A DNA stretch of 18,282 nucleotides from CALBPI01 sp039814545. GTDB taxonomy: Bacteria > Pseudomonadota > Gammaproteobacteria > Steroidobacterales > Woeseiaceae. Both the position numbers and the translations under genes were made by a program. The stretch is taken from assembly GCA_039814545.1 (NCBI GenBank), contig JBCCBB010000060.1, positions 1 through 18,282 of the forward strand, in the 5' to 3' direction. Below the pieces are notes generated by a model. It saw nothing but the letters and a program-made list of their open reading frames with translations. It searched no databases and was not told the origin of the DNA. Each line of letters starts with the position of its first letter. Within the stretch, counting starts at the first letter, position 1. Positions 1 through 6,698 of the stretch are shown in pieces.

Positions 1-262
1 CATCTTCGATCACATTGACGGCCGCGAGGGCTGGCGACGGTGCGGTATCACAATGATTGACGCAGTCGTGATCACAAGGACACGGGGCGTCAGCATGGGC
101 TGCCTCGTGCGCCCCATCCGTCATGGCCCCATGATCGTGCATGCCTGACTCCGACATGTGCGCTGTGGTTTGAGGCTCGTGCGCACACGAATCCGGCCAG
201 GCCTCCGCGACAGGAGCGGCCAGCCAGGCGAGTAAACACACGATGACGAAAGGCTTGCGCAC
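1..262 (-). CDS. CopL-like His/Cys-rich exported protein (partial, runs off left edge)
   Basis: Reading leftwards from a GTG at 260-262 there are 87 open codons to the window edge; an in-frame TAG at 272-274 makes this GTG the first possible start. Residues 1-21 look like a signal peptide (Arg-Lys, a hydrophobic stretch, then an Ala-rich cleavage region). The mature part is dense in His, Cys, Asp and Met, including the cluster CPCDHDCVNHC. This resembles CopL-type periplasmic metal-binding or regulatory peptides found beside copper-resistance genes; the function is inferred from composition only. It is divergent from the deacetylase gene. The Shine-Dalgarno is weak and the C-terminus is not in the window. 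A generic metal-binding exported peptide is the alternative. Confidence 0.6.
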   Translation of the reverse strand, partial: MRKPFVIVCLLAWLAAPVAEAWPDSCAHEPQTTAHMSESGMHDHGAMTDGAHEAAHADAPCPCDHDCVNHCDTAPSPALAAVNVIED

Positions 263-382
263 ACTCTGAGCCTAATCAATGACAAGGGGTCTCGACAAGC
301 ACGCGGGTCTCAGCTTATGCCGCGAATTGCGTTCCCCGCCGTGCTGGCCCACGCTTGTCGCGGTTGCCGATCGAGAGACGAT

Positions 383-1309
383 ATGAGCCTCGCGTTGATC
401 ACCCACCCAGTGTTTGCCAGCCACGAAGTTCCGGGCGGACACCCTGAAGCCGGCTCGCGCATTACGGCCACGACCGAAGCACTGAGCAACCTGAGGGCGC
501 CCGACCTCACTGAGATCCAGGCCCCGCGGGCAACGCGCGAGCAACTGGACCGCGTGCATGCTCCCGCTTACGTTGATGCCGTGTTCGACAGCGCCCCGGC
601 TGACGGGCTCATTGCACTCGATCCCGAAACGACCATGGGCCCCCATTCTCTAGGGGCCGCCGTGCGTGCTGCTGGCGCCGTGTGTCATGGCGTGGATCTC
701 GTTCTGTCCGGCGATGCCAGACACGTGTTCTGTCTCGTACGACCACCGGGCCACCACGCCGCTTCAGCACACGCGTCGGGCTTCTGCATTTTCAACAACG
801 TCGCCGTCGGCGCGGCGCATGCGCTGGCCCAGGACGGCATCGCGCGCGTGGCGATTCTCGACTTCGATGTGCACCACGGTGACGGCACCGAAGCCATCGT
901 GCGCGACGATCCGCGCGTCCTCATGTGCTCAACGTATCAGCATCCATTTTACCCGGGCACCAACCTGCCCTCGGTACCGGGCCGCCAGGTCAACGTCCCG
1001 CTCCCAGCCGGCACGGGCGGACAGGGTTTTCAAACGGCGATCACGGAGCGCTGGCTACCCGAGCTCGACGCCTTCGCGCCACAGCTCGTGTTTATCTCTG
1101 CAGGCTTCGACGCCCATGTCGACGACCCGCTGGGGCAGCTCGCACTCAAGGAATCCGATTTCGCCTGGGCGACGGAACGCGCCGTCGAGGTAGCCGAACG
1201 CCACGCGCAAGGGCGTGTCGTATCCGTTCTGGAAGGGGGCTACAACCTTGAGGCGCTGAGCGCGAGCGTGGTTGCCCACGTCCGCGCACTAGAAGGCCTC
1301 AGCGCCTAA
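383..1309 (+). CDS. Histone deacetylase family protein (AcuC/AphA-type zinc amidohydrolase)
   Basis: This 308-residue protein would hydrolyse acetyl-lysine or small acetylated amines such as acetylpolyamines in the cytoplasm. It has the full arginase/deacetylase-fold signature: RPPGHHA at 120-126 with the catalytic His pair 124/125, GFCIFNN at 133-139, and LDFDVHHGDGT at 159-169 giving zinc ligands Asp162 and His164. AGFDAH at 240-245 supplies the third ligand Asp243, and EGGY at 284-287 supplies the transition-state Tyr287. I chose ATG 383 because homologues begin just before a 'HP.....HPE' motif; the open frame continues upstream to 317 but that part looks non-coding. A GAGAG sits before the ATG. 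Its stop overlaps the convergent flotillin gene's stop by four bases. Substrate cannot be told from sequence. Confidence 0.93.
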   Translation: MSLALITHPVFASHEVPGGHPEAGSRITATTEALSNLRAPDLTEIQAPRATREQLDRVHAPAYVDAVFDSAPADGLIALDPETTMGPHSLGAAVRAAGAVCHGVDLVLSGDARHVFCLVRPPGHHAASAHASGFCIFNNVAVGAAHALAQDGIARVAILDFDVHHGDGTEAIVRDDPRVLMCSTYQHPFYPGTNLPSVPGRQVNVPLPAGTGGQGFQTAITERWLPELDAFAPQLVFISAGFDAHVDDPLGQLALKESDFAWATERAVEVAERHAQGRVVSVLEGGYNLEALSASVVAHVRALEGLSA

Positions 1310-2895
1310 GCGTCGTCCTGCGCCTCGCCGTCGAGGTCGACCTGCTCGTAAACTTTCGCCACCGCGTCGATCTTGCCGAGCGCTTCGGGCAGCTCAATGC
1401 CGGCTTGCTTGGCCAGCTCGTGCACGGGCGGTAACGCACCAATCATGCCCTTGAGAAAGCCGGCAGTGGCCGACTCCGAACCTGCTTCGCCATTCGGGCC
1501 GCTGTCCCAGACCGTAATCTTGTCGATCTGCAGGTTCTGGATCGCCTTGACCTGTTCGGCCACAAGCGTCGGCAGCTGTTCGATGACGAGCAGCGCGGGT
1601 GCGATGTCCTTGCGTTCACCGCAGACCTCGAGCAGCCGTTCGTAACCCGCCGACTTGGCTTCGAGGACGGCCTGCGTACCTTCGGCCTCGGCCTTGTACT
1701 TGGCCAGGATGGCGTCGGCCTCACCGGCTGCGATACGCCGAACGCGCTCGGCTTCCGCGTCGGCCTCGATCTCGATTTTCTGTTGATCGACGAGCTGCTG
1801 CGCGATTTCCTGTTTCTCGAGCCGGGCGATCTCGGCCTCTTTTTCGGCCCGCAGCACATCGCGGCTGGCCTCGGCCATGGCGACCTCGCCCAAACGCTTG
1901 GCTTCGGCGCGGCGCTTTTCAAGCTCGGCTTCGTAGTCAGCAATGCTCGCCTTGCTTTGGTTCTCACCCTGAACCGCGCTGGCCTCGAGGTTGGCCACCT
2001 TGATGCGCTGGTGCGCCTGAGCCTTTTTCTTACCCTCGGTCGACAGTGCAGCCTGCTCCGCGGTGGCGATCTCGAGCTTTTTCTGCGCCTCGGCCTCACC
2101 GGCGACACCTTCGGCTTCGAGCCGGGCCACTTGCACACGTTGGTCGCGCTCAGCCTCTTTGGTACCCGTGGCCGACAGCGCCGTCTGCTGCGCAACTTTG
2201 ACGTCGCGCTCGCGCATGTTGTCAGCCTCACCGATCGCGCCTTCACGCTCGGCCGCGGCAACTTCGATCTTGGCCTTGTTGATGGCTTCGGCGGCGGCCT
2301 TCTGACCCAGTGCTTCGATGTAGCCACTCTCGTCGGTGATATCGCGAATGTTGACGTTGATCATCTCCAGCCCGATCTTGTTGAGCTCGAAGTTCACGTT
2401 CTTGTTCACGAGGTCGAGGAATTTCTCACGGTCCTGGTTGATCTCCTCGATCGACAGCGTCGCGATGACGAGACGCATCTGGCCGAGGATGATGTCCTTG
2501 GCCTGGTTCGAGATCTGGTGGTCGTCGAGGCCCAGCAGACGCTCAGCCGCGTTGTTCATGATGTTCGGGTCGACGGAGACACCAATCGTGAACGTCGAAG
2601 GCACGTTAACGCGGATGTTCTTTTTCGAGAGCGCGCTCTGCAGCTCGATGTCGATCGTGAGCGGCTCAAGCGTCAGGTAAGCGAAGCTCTGCAGCAGCGG
2701 GACGACGAAGGTACCGCCACCATGGATACAGCGGGCCGCGCGTTCGCCGCCGACCTTACCGTAGACGACGAGGATGCGGTTTGAGGGGCAGCGCTTGTAC
2801 TGCGTGACGAGGATCGCGAGAAAAAACGCGACCAGCAGTACGACCGAGACGACCAGCATGAGCGGGCCAGGAGAGAATCCTTCCAGAAAAGCCAC
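1306..2895 (-). CDS. Flotillin family protein (SPFH/Band 7 membrane scaffold)
   Basis: This 529-residue membrane-anchored scaffold is of the kind that organises functional membrane microdomains in bacteria (FloT/YqiK group). A single hydrophobic segment lies at about residues 9-28. It is followed by the SPFH core (about 30-190), which begins KRCPSNRILVVYG. A long Ala/Glu-rich heptad region (about 195-430), typical of the flotillin coiled coil, follows, then a C-terminal oligomerisation region. Length fits the family. The start is GTG at 2893-2895, with AAAGGA upstream overlapping the stop region of the preceding gene. It lies 11 bases after the NfeD-like gene on the same strand, the classical yuaF-floT arrangement, so the two are almost certainly cotranscribed and act together in membrane organisation or stress response. 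Confidence 0.95.
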   Translation of the reverse strand: MAFLEGFSPGPLMLVVSVVLLVAFFLAILVTQYKRCPSNRILVVYGKVGGERAARCIHGGGTFVVPLLQSFAYLTLEPLTIDIELQSALSKKNIRVNVPSTFTIGVSVDPNIMNNAAERLLGLDDHQISNQAKDIILGQMRLVIATLSIEEINQDREKFLDLVNKNVNFELNKIGLEMINVNIRDITDESGYIEALGQKAAAEAINKAKIEVAAAEREGAIGEADNMRERDVKVAQQTALSATGTKEAERDQRVQVARLEAEGVAGEAEAQKKLEIATAEQAALSTEGKKKAQAHQRIKVANLEASAVQGENQSKASIADYEAELEKRRAEAKRLGEVAMAEASRDVLRAEKEAEIARLEKQEIAQQLVDQQKIEIEADAEAERVRRIAAGEADAILAKYKAEAEGTQAVLEAKSAGYERLLEVCGERKDIAPALLVIEQLPTLVAEQVKAIQNLQIDKITVWDSGPNGEAGSESATAGFLKGMIGALPPVHELAKQAGIELPEALGKIDAVAKVYEQVDLDGEAQDDA

Positions 2896-2906
2896 TGTCT
2901 TGTCCT

Positions 2907-3548
2907 TTAGTTGTTGTCGCCGTAGTCCATGGGCTCAACGATGAAAATGCCATCGTCGCGCACGGACGTAACGGTCACGCTTTTGAATTCCTTGATCGGG
3001 GGGCCCGCGCTGATGGCATCCATGGTCTTGCGGCGACCGGAAACGGTCACCGTGATCTTGCCCATGCCGTCGCCGCGCGCAGGGATCGACATATAGACGC
3101 TGGCCGTGTGGCCGACTGCCGTCTGCACGTCGTAAGACACCGTCCGGTTGAGCTTGCGCGTGAGCGCCATGAGGCCCGAGGCGGCGCTCATGAGCACCAC
3201 GCCGAAACCCGTGGCCGCGGCGGCCGAGGCCATGCTCGAGAGCTCCCAGTCGATGCGACAGGTGAGTCCCATCCATCCCGCGCCCATAAAGAAGGCCAGG
3301 ATCGATAGCATCGAGAACATATCGAAAGCGCCATCGCCGCCGCCGACCGTGAGGTCGCCGTCGATGTCGCCCGAATCACCGAAGAACAGCGCCAGCAGCA
3401 GGCGGATCACGAAGAACGTGGTCCCCAGCAGCGCCATGACGAGATAGACGAGCACGTCCATGCCGTAGCGCAGCGCGTCGTCCCAATTGAATAGCAGGTC
3501 GAGTATCTGCCCGCTCCAGTCCCTCACTCCCCAAACCCAATATAGCAC
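2907..3548 (-). CDS. NfeD/YuaF-like membrane protein, flotillin partner
   Basis: This 213-residue protein has an N-terminal hydrophobic helix (about 30-57) and two further membrane segments (about 80-100 and 106-130). A C-terminal soluble domain (about 140-208) is rich in short beta strands, as expected for the OB-fold of the short NfeD class. It lacks a serine-protease domain, so it is the YuaF-like class rather than the long NfeD-protease type. The family partners flotillins; the flotillin gene follows 11 bases downstream. The longest frame starts at GTG 3548; an internal ATG at 3461 (residue 30), just before the first helix, is an alternative start. The loop between the first two helices carries an acidic Gly/Asp stretch (DSGDIDGD), which is unusual. 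Confidence 0.8.
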   Translation of the reverse strand: MLYWVWGVRDWSGQILDLLFNWDDALRYGMDVLVYLVMALLGTTFFVIRLLLALFFGDSGDIDGDLTVGGGDGAFDMFSMLSILAFFMGAGWMGLTCRIDWELSSMASAAAATGFGVVLMSAASGLMALTRKLNRTVSYDVQTAVGHTASVYMSIPARGDGMGKITVTVSGRRKTMDAISAGPPIKEFKSVTVTSVRDDGIFIVEPMDYGDNN

Positions 3549-3682
3549 TGGGCCCGGGGGTGGTCAGCCGCAACATTAGCTCGACGTAACTGGCCCACCC
3601 ACAAGACGATCGCTTAAGTTCGACACCGAACGCAGTGGGCCACCTGCGCGCTATTGACAGCCCGGCGGCCGCGAGGCGCCCG
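3549..3682. other. Intergenic spacer, no gene seen
   Basis: This 134-base gap separates the secreted-protein gene from the NfeD-like gene, both on the minus strand. It contains a weak inverted pair (GGCCCAC near 3592 and GTGGGCC near 3633) too far apart to call a terminator. It must hold the promoter of the NfeD-flotillin pair, but no convincing -35/-10 stands out. Confidence 0.4.
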
Positions 3683-4822
3683 CTAGTAGCGGTACTCCGA
3701 GAGCTCCGTCCCAAACTCACCCGTTGCGCCGACCGAGTTGAAGAAGCGGTCGTTGGTGCCGACGTACACATCATTGGGAAGCTGGAAAACCCGCTGGTAC
3801 TGCTGCGGCATGTAAACGGCCTGGTTCTGGTTGTTGACCACGACACGGCGTTCATGCACCGCGTCAATGAGTTTGCTCTGGCCCGCATCATTCATGCCAT
3901 TGCGCCGGCGCCAGGAGTCCATCGAACTGTCGAGCACATCGCTGCCGGAAGATGCCGTCGACGTCGTCGCTGAGTTGGTCGCGATGCGTGCAGCATTGGC
4001 CTTGAGCCAGGCCTGCTGCGCCGCGCGCTTGCGTTGCGTGGCCGCTGCAATCATTTGCGAGCGTTGCTGGTAACGCTGGGCGACGCGGTTCAGGTACTGC
4101 GGGTCGTGCTTCATGCCTTCGCCGACGAAGTCCACAAGCGACTCCTGCGCTTCGCCGTCGACCTGGGCGCTCGTGATCGTGCCCACGGCCATCGCGGTCG
4201 TGACGTAACGCGACATGCCGCCCCACATATCGGCCGCGCGCTGATCGACAAACAGAACGGCGGGCATGAGCAATTCGTTGATGGTGTGCCCATTGGCCTC
4301 ATAGCTCAGGCGCACCTCGAGCACCTCCATGCGCGGGTACTGGCCAGGCTGCAGGCCCAGGTTGCCCATCTCCGCGAGCAGCTTCTGCGCCTGGTCGGGC
4401 CGCGGGCGCATGCTCTGGATGCGCGCGTTGGGCCGGATGCTCGGGATGTACTGGTCGGCAAAGCTGCGAATATCGCGGATCGGTCGGGCGTCGCAGCCCG
4501 CGAAGCCCTGCTGCGCCGTGTGCGGCATGGTATCGAAATTTGAGGTCCAGCCCCAGACGCCGCCCGGGATGAACTCGACCCAACGCTTACCGTCGGGCGC
4601 CGTGGCCATGAAGTGCAGCTTCATCGGCTCCATGAGGCAGCTCGGGTGCCCCGTCCACTGCACGTTGCCGCTAACGTTCCAGCCGTCAGGCAACGTGACG
4701 GTCATGGCGCGCATCGGGCGTTCGAAACCGAACTCGTCGCGGATCTCGTGGGTGGTGGTTTGGGCGCTTGCCGTGACGGCGAGCGTGAGCGCGGCCAGCA
4801 GTGTCGTGTATCGCTTGAACAT
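3683..4822 (-). CDS. Secreted protein of unknown function
   Basis: This 379-residue protein is not recognised as a member of a named family. A clear signal peptide covers residues 1-20 (charged FKR, hydrophobic core, ASA cleavage motif before Gln21). The mature protein begins with a beta-rich domain (about 25-230) containing several Trp residues and two Cys residues. A basic/Gln-rich helical stretch (about 240-290), a Ser/Thr-rich linker and a Tyr-rich C-terminus (about 320-379) follow. The beta-rich first half followed by a helix resembles other exported proteins annotated only as hypothetical. The ATG at 4820-4822 has GGAGA upstream. It lies just downstream of tRNA-Gly on the same strand. 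Codon use matches its neighbours. Confidence 0.85.
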   Translation of the reverse strand: MFKRYTTLLAALTLAVTASAQTTTHEIRDEFGFERPMRAMTVTLPDGWNVSGNVQWTGHPSCLMEPMKLHFMATAPDGKRWVEFIPGGVWGWTSNFDTMPHTAQQGFAGCDARPIRDIRSFADQYIPSIRPNARIQSMRPRPDQAQKLLAEMGNLGLQPGQYPRMEVLEVRLSYEANGHTINELLMPAVLFVDQRAADMWGGMSRYVTTAMAVGTITSAQVDGEAQESLVDFVGEGMKHDPQYLNRVAQRYQQRSQMIAAATQRKRAAQQAWLKANAARIATNSATTSTASSGSDVLDSSMDSWRRRNGMNDAGQSKLIDAVHERRVVVNNQNQAVYMPQQYQRVFQLPNDVYVGTNDRFFNSVGATGEFGTELSEYRY

Positions 4823-4918
4823 GTCGGTCTCCGAATGCGGTGAATCGCAGGGGCTTGTCCGTATAGGCGCAAGCCAGTGGGAAACCGGGTCAGTTTTATT
4901 GGGGCGTGCTTAGGAAAC

Positions 4919-4992
<74 letters not shown>

Positions 4993-5006
4993 GCAGCCAG
5001 GGGCCC

Positions 5007-5012
5007 ATTGTA
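5007..5012 (-). promoter_or_regulatory. -10 element of tRNA-Gly
   Basis: The minus-strand hexamer TACAAT lies 14 bases upstream of the first tRNA base, a typical placement for a sigma-70 -10 box with processing close to the start. No clean -35 is visible at 17 bases spacing. The damaged second tRNA copy retains a similar TACACT at the matching position. Confidence 0.5.
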
Positions 5013-5147
5013 CTTCCGTCGGCGCCGATTCGATTGGCGAAATGCGGAAGGACCGGGAGGCCGGCAGTGTCGGACCACTTTACATCTGGCACCTGTTTGG
5101 TCGCCTTCCAACTCTTTTTCTCCATATTTTTCCGCTAGTAACAATTC

Positions 5148-5163
5148 TGGCATGCTTTCTGCA
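5148..5163 (+). promoter_or_regulatory. Sigma-54-type (-24/-12) promoter of the PEP-CTERM-like gene
   Basis: TGGCATGCTTTCTGCA matches the -24/-12 pattern: invariant GG (5149-5150) and GC (5161-5162) are 12 bases apart, as required. It differs from TGGCAC-N5-TTGC at two positions. The GC ends 43 bases before the ATG at 5206, predicting a 5' leader of roughly 30 bases. The other PEP-CTERM-like gene in this window has a matching element at nearly the same distance. PEP-CTERM genes are known to be controlled by RpoN with PrsK/PrsR in some bacteria. Confidence 0.65.
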
Positions 5164-5205
5164 CACAACCTATACAGGCGGAGCTGGTACACATGGAGCA
5201 CCACA

Positions 5206-5811
5206 ATGCGCAAATTAATCATCGGAACTGTAGGGGCACTGGCACTGGCCGCAACACCGGCCCACGCAGTTTCAATCATTGCCGACACGGTCATCGACTT
5301 TGTCGATTCCGGAGCAGGCCCACTGGCAGGCCCCTACGGCGGCACGTTCCCGGGCACATTCCCGGTTTCCGTACCCCTGACGTACGCGATTGACGGCGAC
5401 GAGACGACTTTCGTTTCGCTGCCCACAGGCTCGTACATCGATCTCGGGTTCTCATCCGGTGTTGTTTTTGACGGCGTTGGCAACGACATTTTCATTCGTG
5501 AGCTGGGTGCTCAAAGTGAAGTCGCAGACGTTTTTGTCTCGTCGGACTTTGGCGCGACCTTCACGTTTCTGGGCCAGGCCGACGGCGGTACGCTGACGGA
5601 ACTGGATCTTGGCTCTATCGGATTCGCGGGGCTAGTCAACGCGATTCGTATCGTGGGTCTCGACAATGGCGGCGCCTCGCCGGGCTTTGACGTCGCCTTC
5701 GTAGAAGGTCTCGAAGGCAGCGTGATCGCGGTCCCTGTACCGGCACCGGCAGCTCTCGCGCTTCTGGGCGCTGGGCTTGTGCTGCTGGGGGTTGGTCGCC
5801 GACGCGCCTGA
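5206..5811 (+). CDS. Exported protein with PEP-CTERM-like (VPVPAP) sorting signal
   Basis: This 201-residue exported protein has a signal peptide at 1-21 (MRKL, hydrophobic core, AHA cleavage site). The mature domain (about 22-170) is beta-rich, Gly/Asp-rich and without Cys, with no family I can name. The C-terminus (176-201) has the tripartite exosortase-type signal: VPVPAP motif, hydrophobic helix, then RRRA. VPxPAP is a variant of the canonical VPEP motif. ATG 5206 is chosen because GGAG lies at 5195-5198 and a signal peptide follows; the open frame continues upstream only because it reads through the tRNA antisense. The predicted product is sorted by an exosortase encoded elsewhere and attached to the cell surface or matrix. 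A strong terminator follows at 5848-5881. Confidence 0.88.
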   Translation: MRKLIIGTVGALALAATPAHAVSIIADTVIDFVDSGAGPLAGPYGGTFPGTFPVSVPLTYAIDGDETTFVSLPTGSYIDLGFSSGVVFDGVGNDIFIRELGAQSEVADVFVSSDFGATFTFLGQADGGTLTELDLGSIGFAGLVNAIRIVGLDNGGASPGFDVAFVEGLEGSVIAVPVPAPAALALLGAGLVLLGVGRRRA

Positions 5812-5821
5812 CGTCCGCGCC

Positions 5822-5838
5822 GCACGGCTTCGCCGTGC
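5822..5838 (+). repeat. Small hairpin GCACGGC-TTC-GCCGTGC
   Basis: A perfect 7-base-pair inverted repeat with a UUCG-type tip lies 10 bases after the PEP-CTERM-like stop codon and just before the main terminator. It has no T-run of its own, so it may act with the terminator or protect the mRNA 3' end. Confidence 0.55.
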
Positions 5839-5847
5839 AGTGACAAG

Positions 5848-5881
5848 AACCCGCCCCGGGGCATCCCGCGGCGGGTTTTTT
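5848..5881 (+). terminator. Rho-independent terminator after the PEP-CTERM-like gene
   Basis: The arms AACCCGCC (5848-5855) and GGCGGGTT (5870-5877) pair perfectly and run into a T-tract at 5876-5881. The loop is itself GC-rich. Orientation and placement fit termination of the plus-strand gene ending at 5811. Confidence 0.85.
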
Positions 5882-5915
5882 AGTGGTGGTCGCCCATGGC
5901 ACCATGCCGGCCACC

Positions 5916-6068
5916 ATGTCAGCCAAAGACAGCACAGCCCGCATCCCGGCCGCTCGCGACGTCATCGTCATTGGCGGTGGCGCCGCCGGTCTCATGTGCG
6001 CGATCACGGCTGGCCAGCGCGGACGTCGCGTTGTGGTGCTCGAAGGCTCGAAGATGAAGAGGTACTGA
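5916..6068 (+). pseudogene. Truncated 5' end of an HI0933-type flavoprotein gene (fragment A)
   Basis: The ATG at 5916 opens 50 codons. From about codon 15 these match the N-terminal FAD-binding motif of the intact flavoprotein at 9297-10505: DVIVIGGGAAGLMCA, the TAG.RGRRV segment, then LEGS. The match stops abruptly after LEGSK and the frame ends within a few residues (TGA 6066-6068). Over about 95 bases I count 15 differences from the intact gene, mostly at third codon positions. This fragment therefore diverged while still selected as protein and is not a recent copy. A whole Rossmann betaalphabeta dinucleotide motif remains but there is no catalytic or substrate domain, so it is non-functional. 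Confidence 0.85.
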
Positions 6069-6194
6069 ATACCTGCCCAGATTGCCGTTGCAGCCGATGC
6101 CAGCAACAACGAGAGCAGAATAGTCGAGACAGGCGAGCGCTAATCTCGGTCGCGCGTTAAACCGTGCCTCCGTCTTCTGCAATGCTCAGCAAAT
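6069..6194. other. Unassigned spacer between fragment A and the second tRNA-Gly
   Basis: This 126-base stretch has no recognised gene or hairpin. Its last 20 or so bases (from about 6182) resemble the sequence just 3' of the intact tRNA-Gly, indicating that the duplicated tRNA block includes flanking DNA. Confidence 0.4.
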
Positions 6195-6268
6195 TGGAGC
6201 GGGTAGCGGGAATCGCACCCGCATCATCAGCTTGGGAAGCTGAGGTTCTACCATTGAACCTTACCCGC
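6195..6268 (-). pseudogene. Second tRNA-Gly (CCC) copy, probably inactive
   Basis: This 74-base minus-strand copy of the tRNA at 4919-4992 has all stems, the CCC anticodon and encoded CCA preserved. Two near-universal bases are changed: U8 is replaced by A (GCGGGTA-AG-GTTC), and the T loop reads TGCGATT instead of TTCGATT, removing the base that becomes pseudouridine 55. The D loop differs too (AATGGTA versus AAAGGCA). Loss of U8 and psi55 together should disturb the L-shaped fold. Flanking bases on both sides also resemble the first copy, so a larger block was duplicated. A weakly functional diverged tRNA cannot be excluded. Confidence 0.75.
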
Positions 6269-6272
6269 GCGC

Positions 6273-6453
6273 GGGCGCCATCAGAGTGTACTGCGCGACT
6301 GCGGCGATCCCAAGAAGACCGAACAGCCGGCGCGTCATGCTCTTGGAAGACTCGAACAGGATCGGCAGAGAAACTGTCAGTCCAGGCGGCCGCCGCTGCC
6401 GTGTCATGAATCTCTGCCGCGAATCTATGACCTTCCTGTCGTGAAATCCGCGG
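6273..6453 (+). pseudogene. Decayed internal piece of HI0933-type flavoprotein gene (fragment B)
   Basis: In the frame starting at 6328, 42 consecutive codons align without any gap to the intact flavoprotein from its RRVLMLEGSN motif through FLSSNPP. About 21 of 42 residues are identical, including LE.SN.IG, GG.RC, NL and FLS. A stop codon (TGA 6442-6444) interrupts it at the position of Ser in FLSS. Weaker similarity reaches back to 6273 (GA......CA.TA), directly abutting the second tRNA. It overlaps fragment A in gene coverage, so A and B are not two halves of one interrupted gene. This is a gene remnant. Confidence 0.75.
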
Positions 6454-6698
6454 TTGCGAGTTACGGCATACGGCTACTCGATACCGCGCGAAGCTGCACT
6501 CGGTGCTACGTGTCTGGCGGTCACAACTCGTCACGAGTCTATAGCGATCGAGCATGTCCACTCGTTGTCGAGTACCAATCATGCCTCGAAACTCGACCAG
6601 TCCGGTATTCGTGTGGATTACCCAGATCATCTTGCTATACAAGCGCCGGGTTGAACTGGAAAAATGGGACTCCAGAGAAATCATGGATTAGTGCAAAG
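6454..6698 (+). other. Degenerate stretch with a possible 45-residue ORF (6554-6691)
   Basis: After the collinear match of fragment B this stretch has no clear gene. A 45-codon frame from ATG 6554 to TAG 6689-6691 encodes a short hydrophobic segment (VFVWITQIILLY) followed by KRRVELEKW. Its stop lies seven bases before the chosen start of the large surface protein, a spacing that could allow translational coupling. I do not recognise it; it may be chance or a relic. No sigma-70 or sigma-54 promoter stands out. Confidence 0.3.

Noticed and set aside
1783..2784. 333-codon plus-strand frame opposite the flotillin gene
   Set aside because: Shadow of the flotillin coiled coil; no protein-like motifs, and the minus-strand gene is unambiguous.
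3590..3640. Inverted repeat GGCCCAC/GTGGGCC between the secreted protein and NfeD-like genes
   Set aside because: Loop of more than 30 bases and no T-run, so not a convincing terminator.
6164..6409. Open frame over the second tRNA copy (VAGIAPASSAWEAEVLPLN)
   Set aside because: Same artefact, antisense of the degenerate tRNA-Gly.
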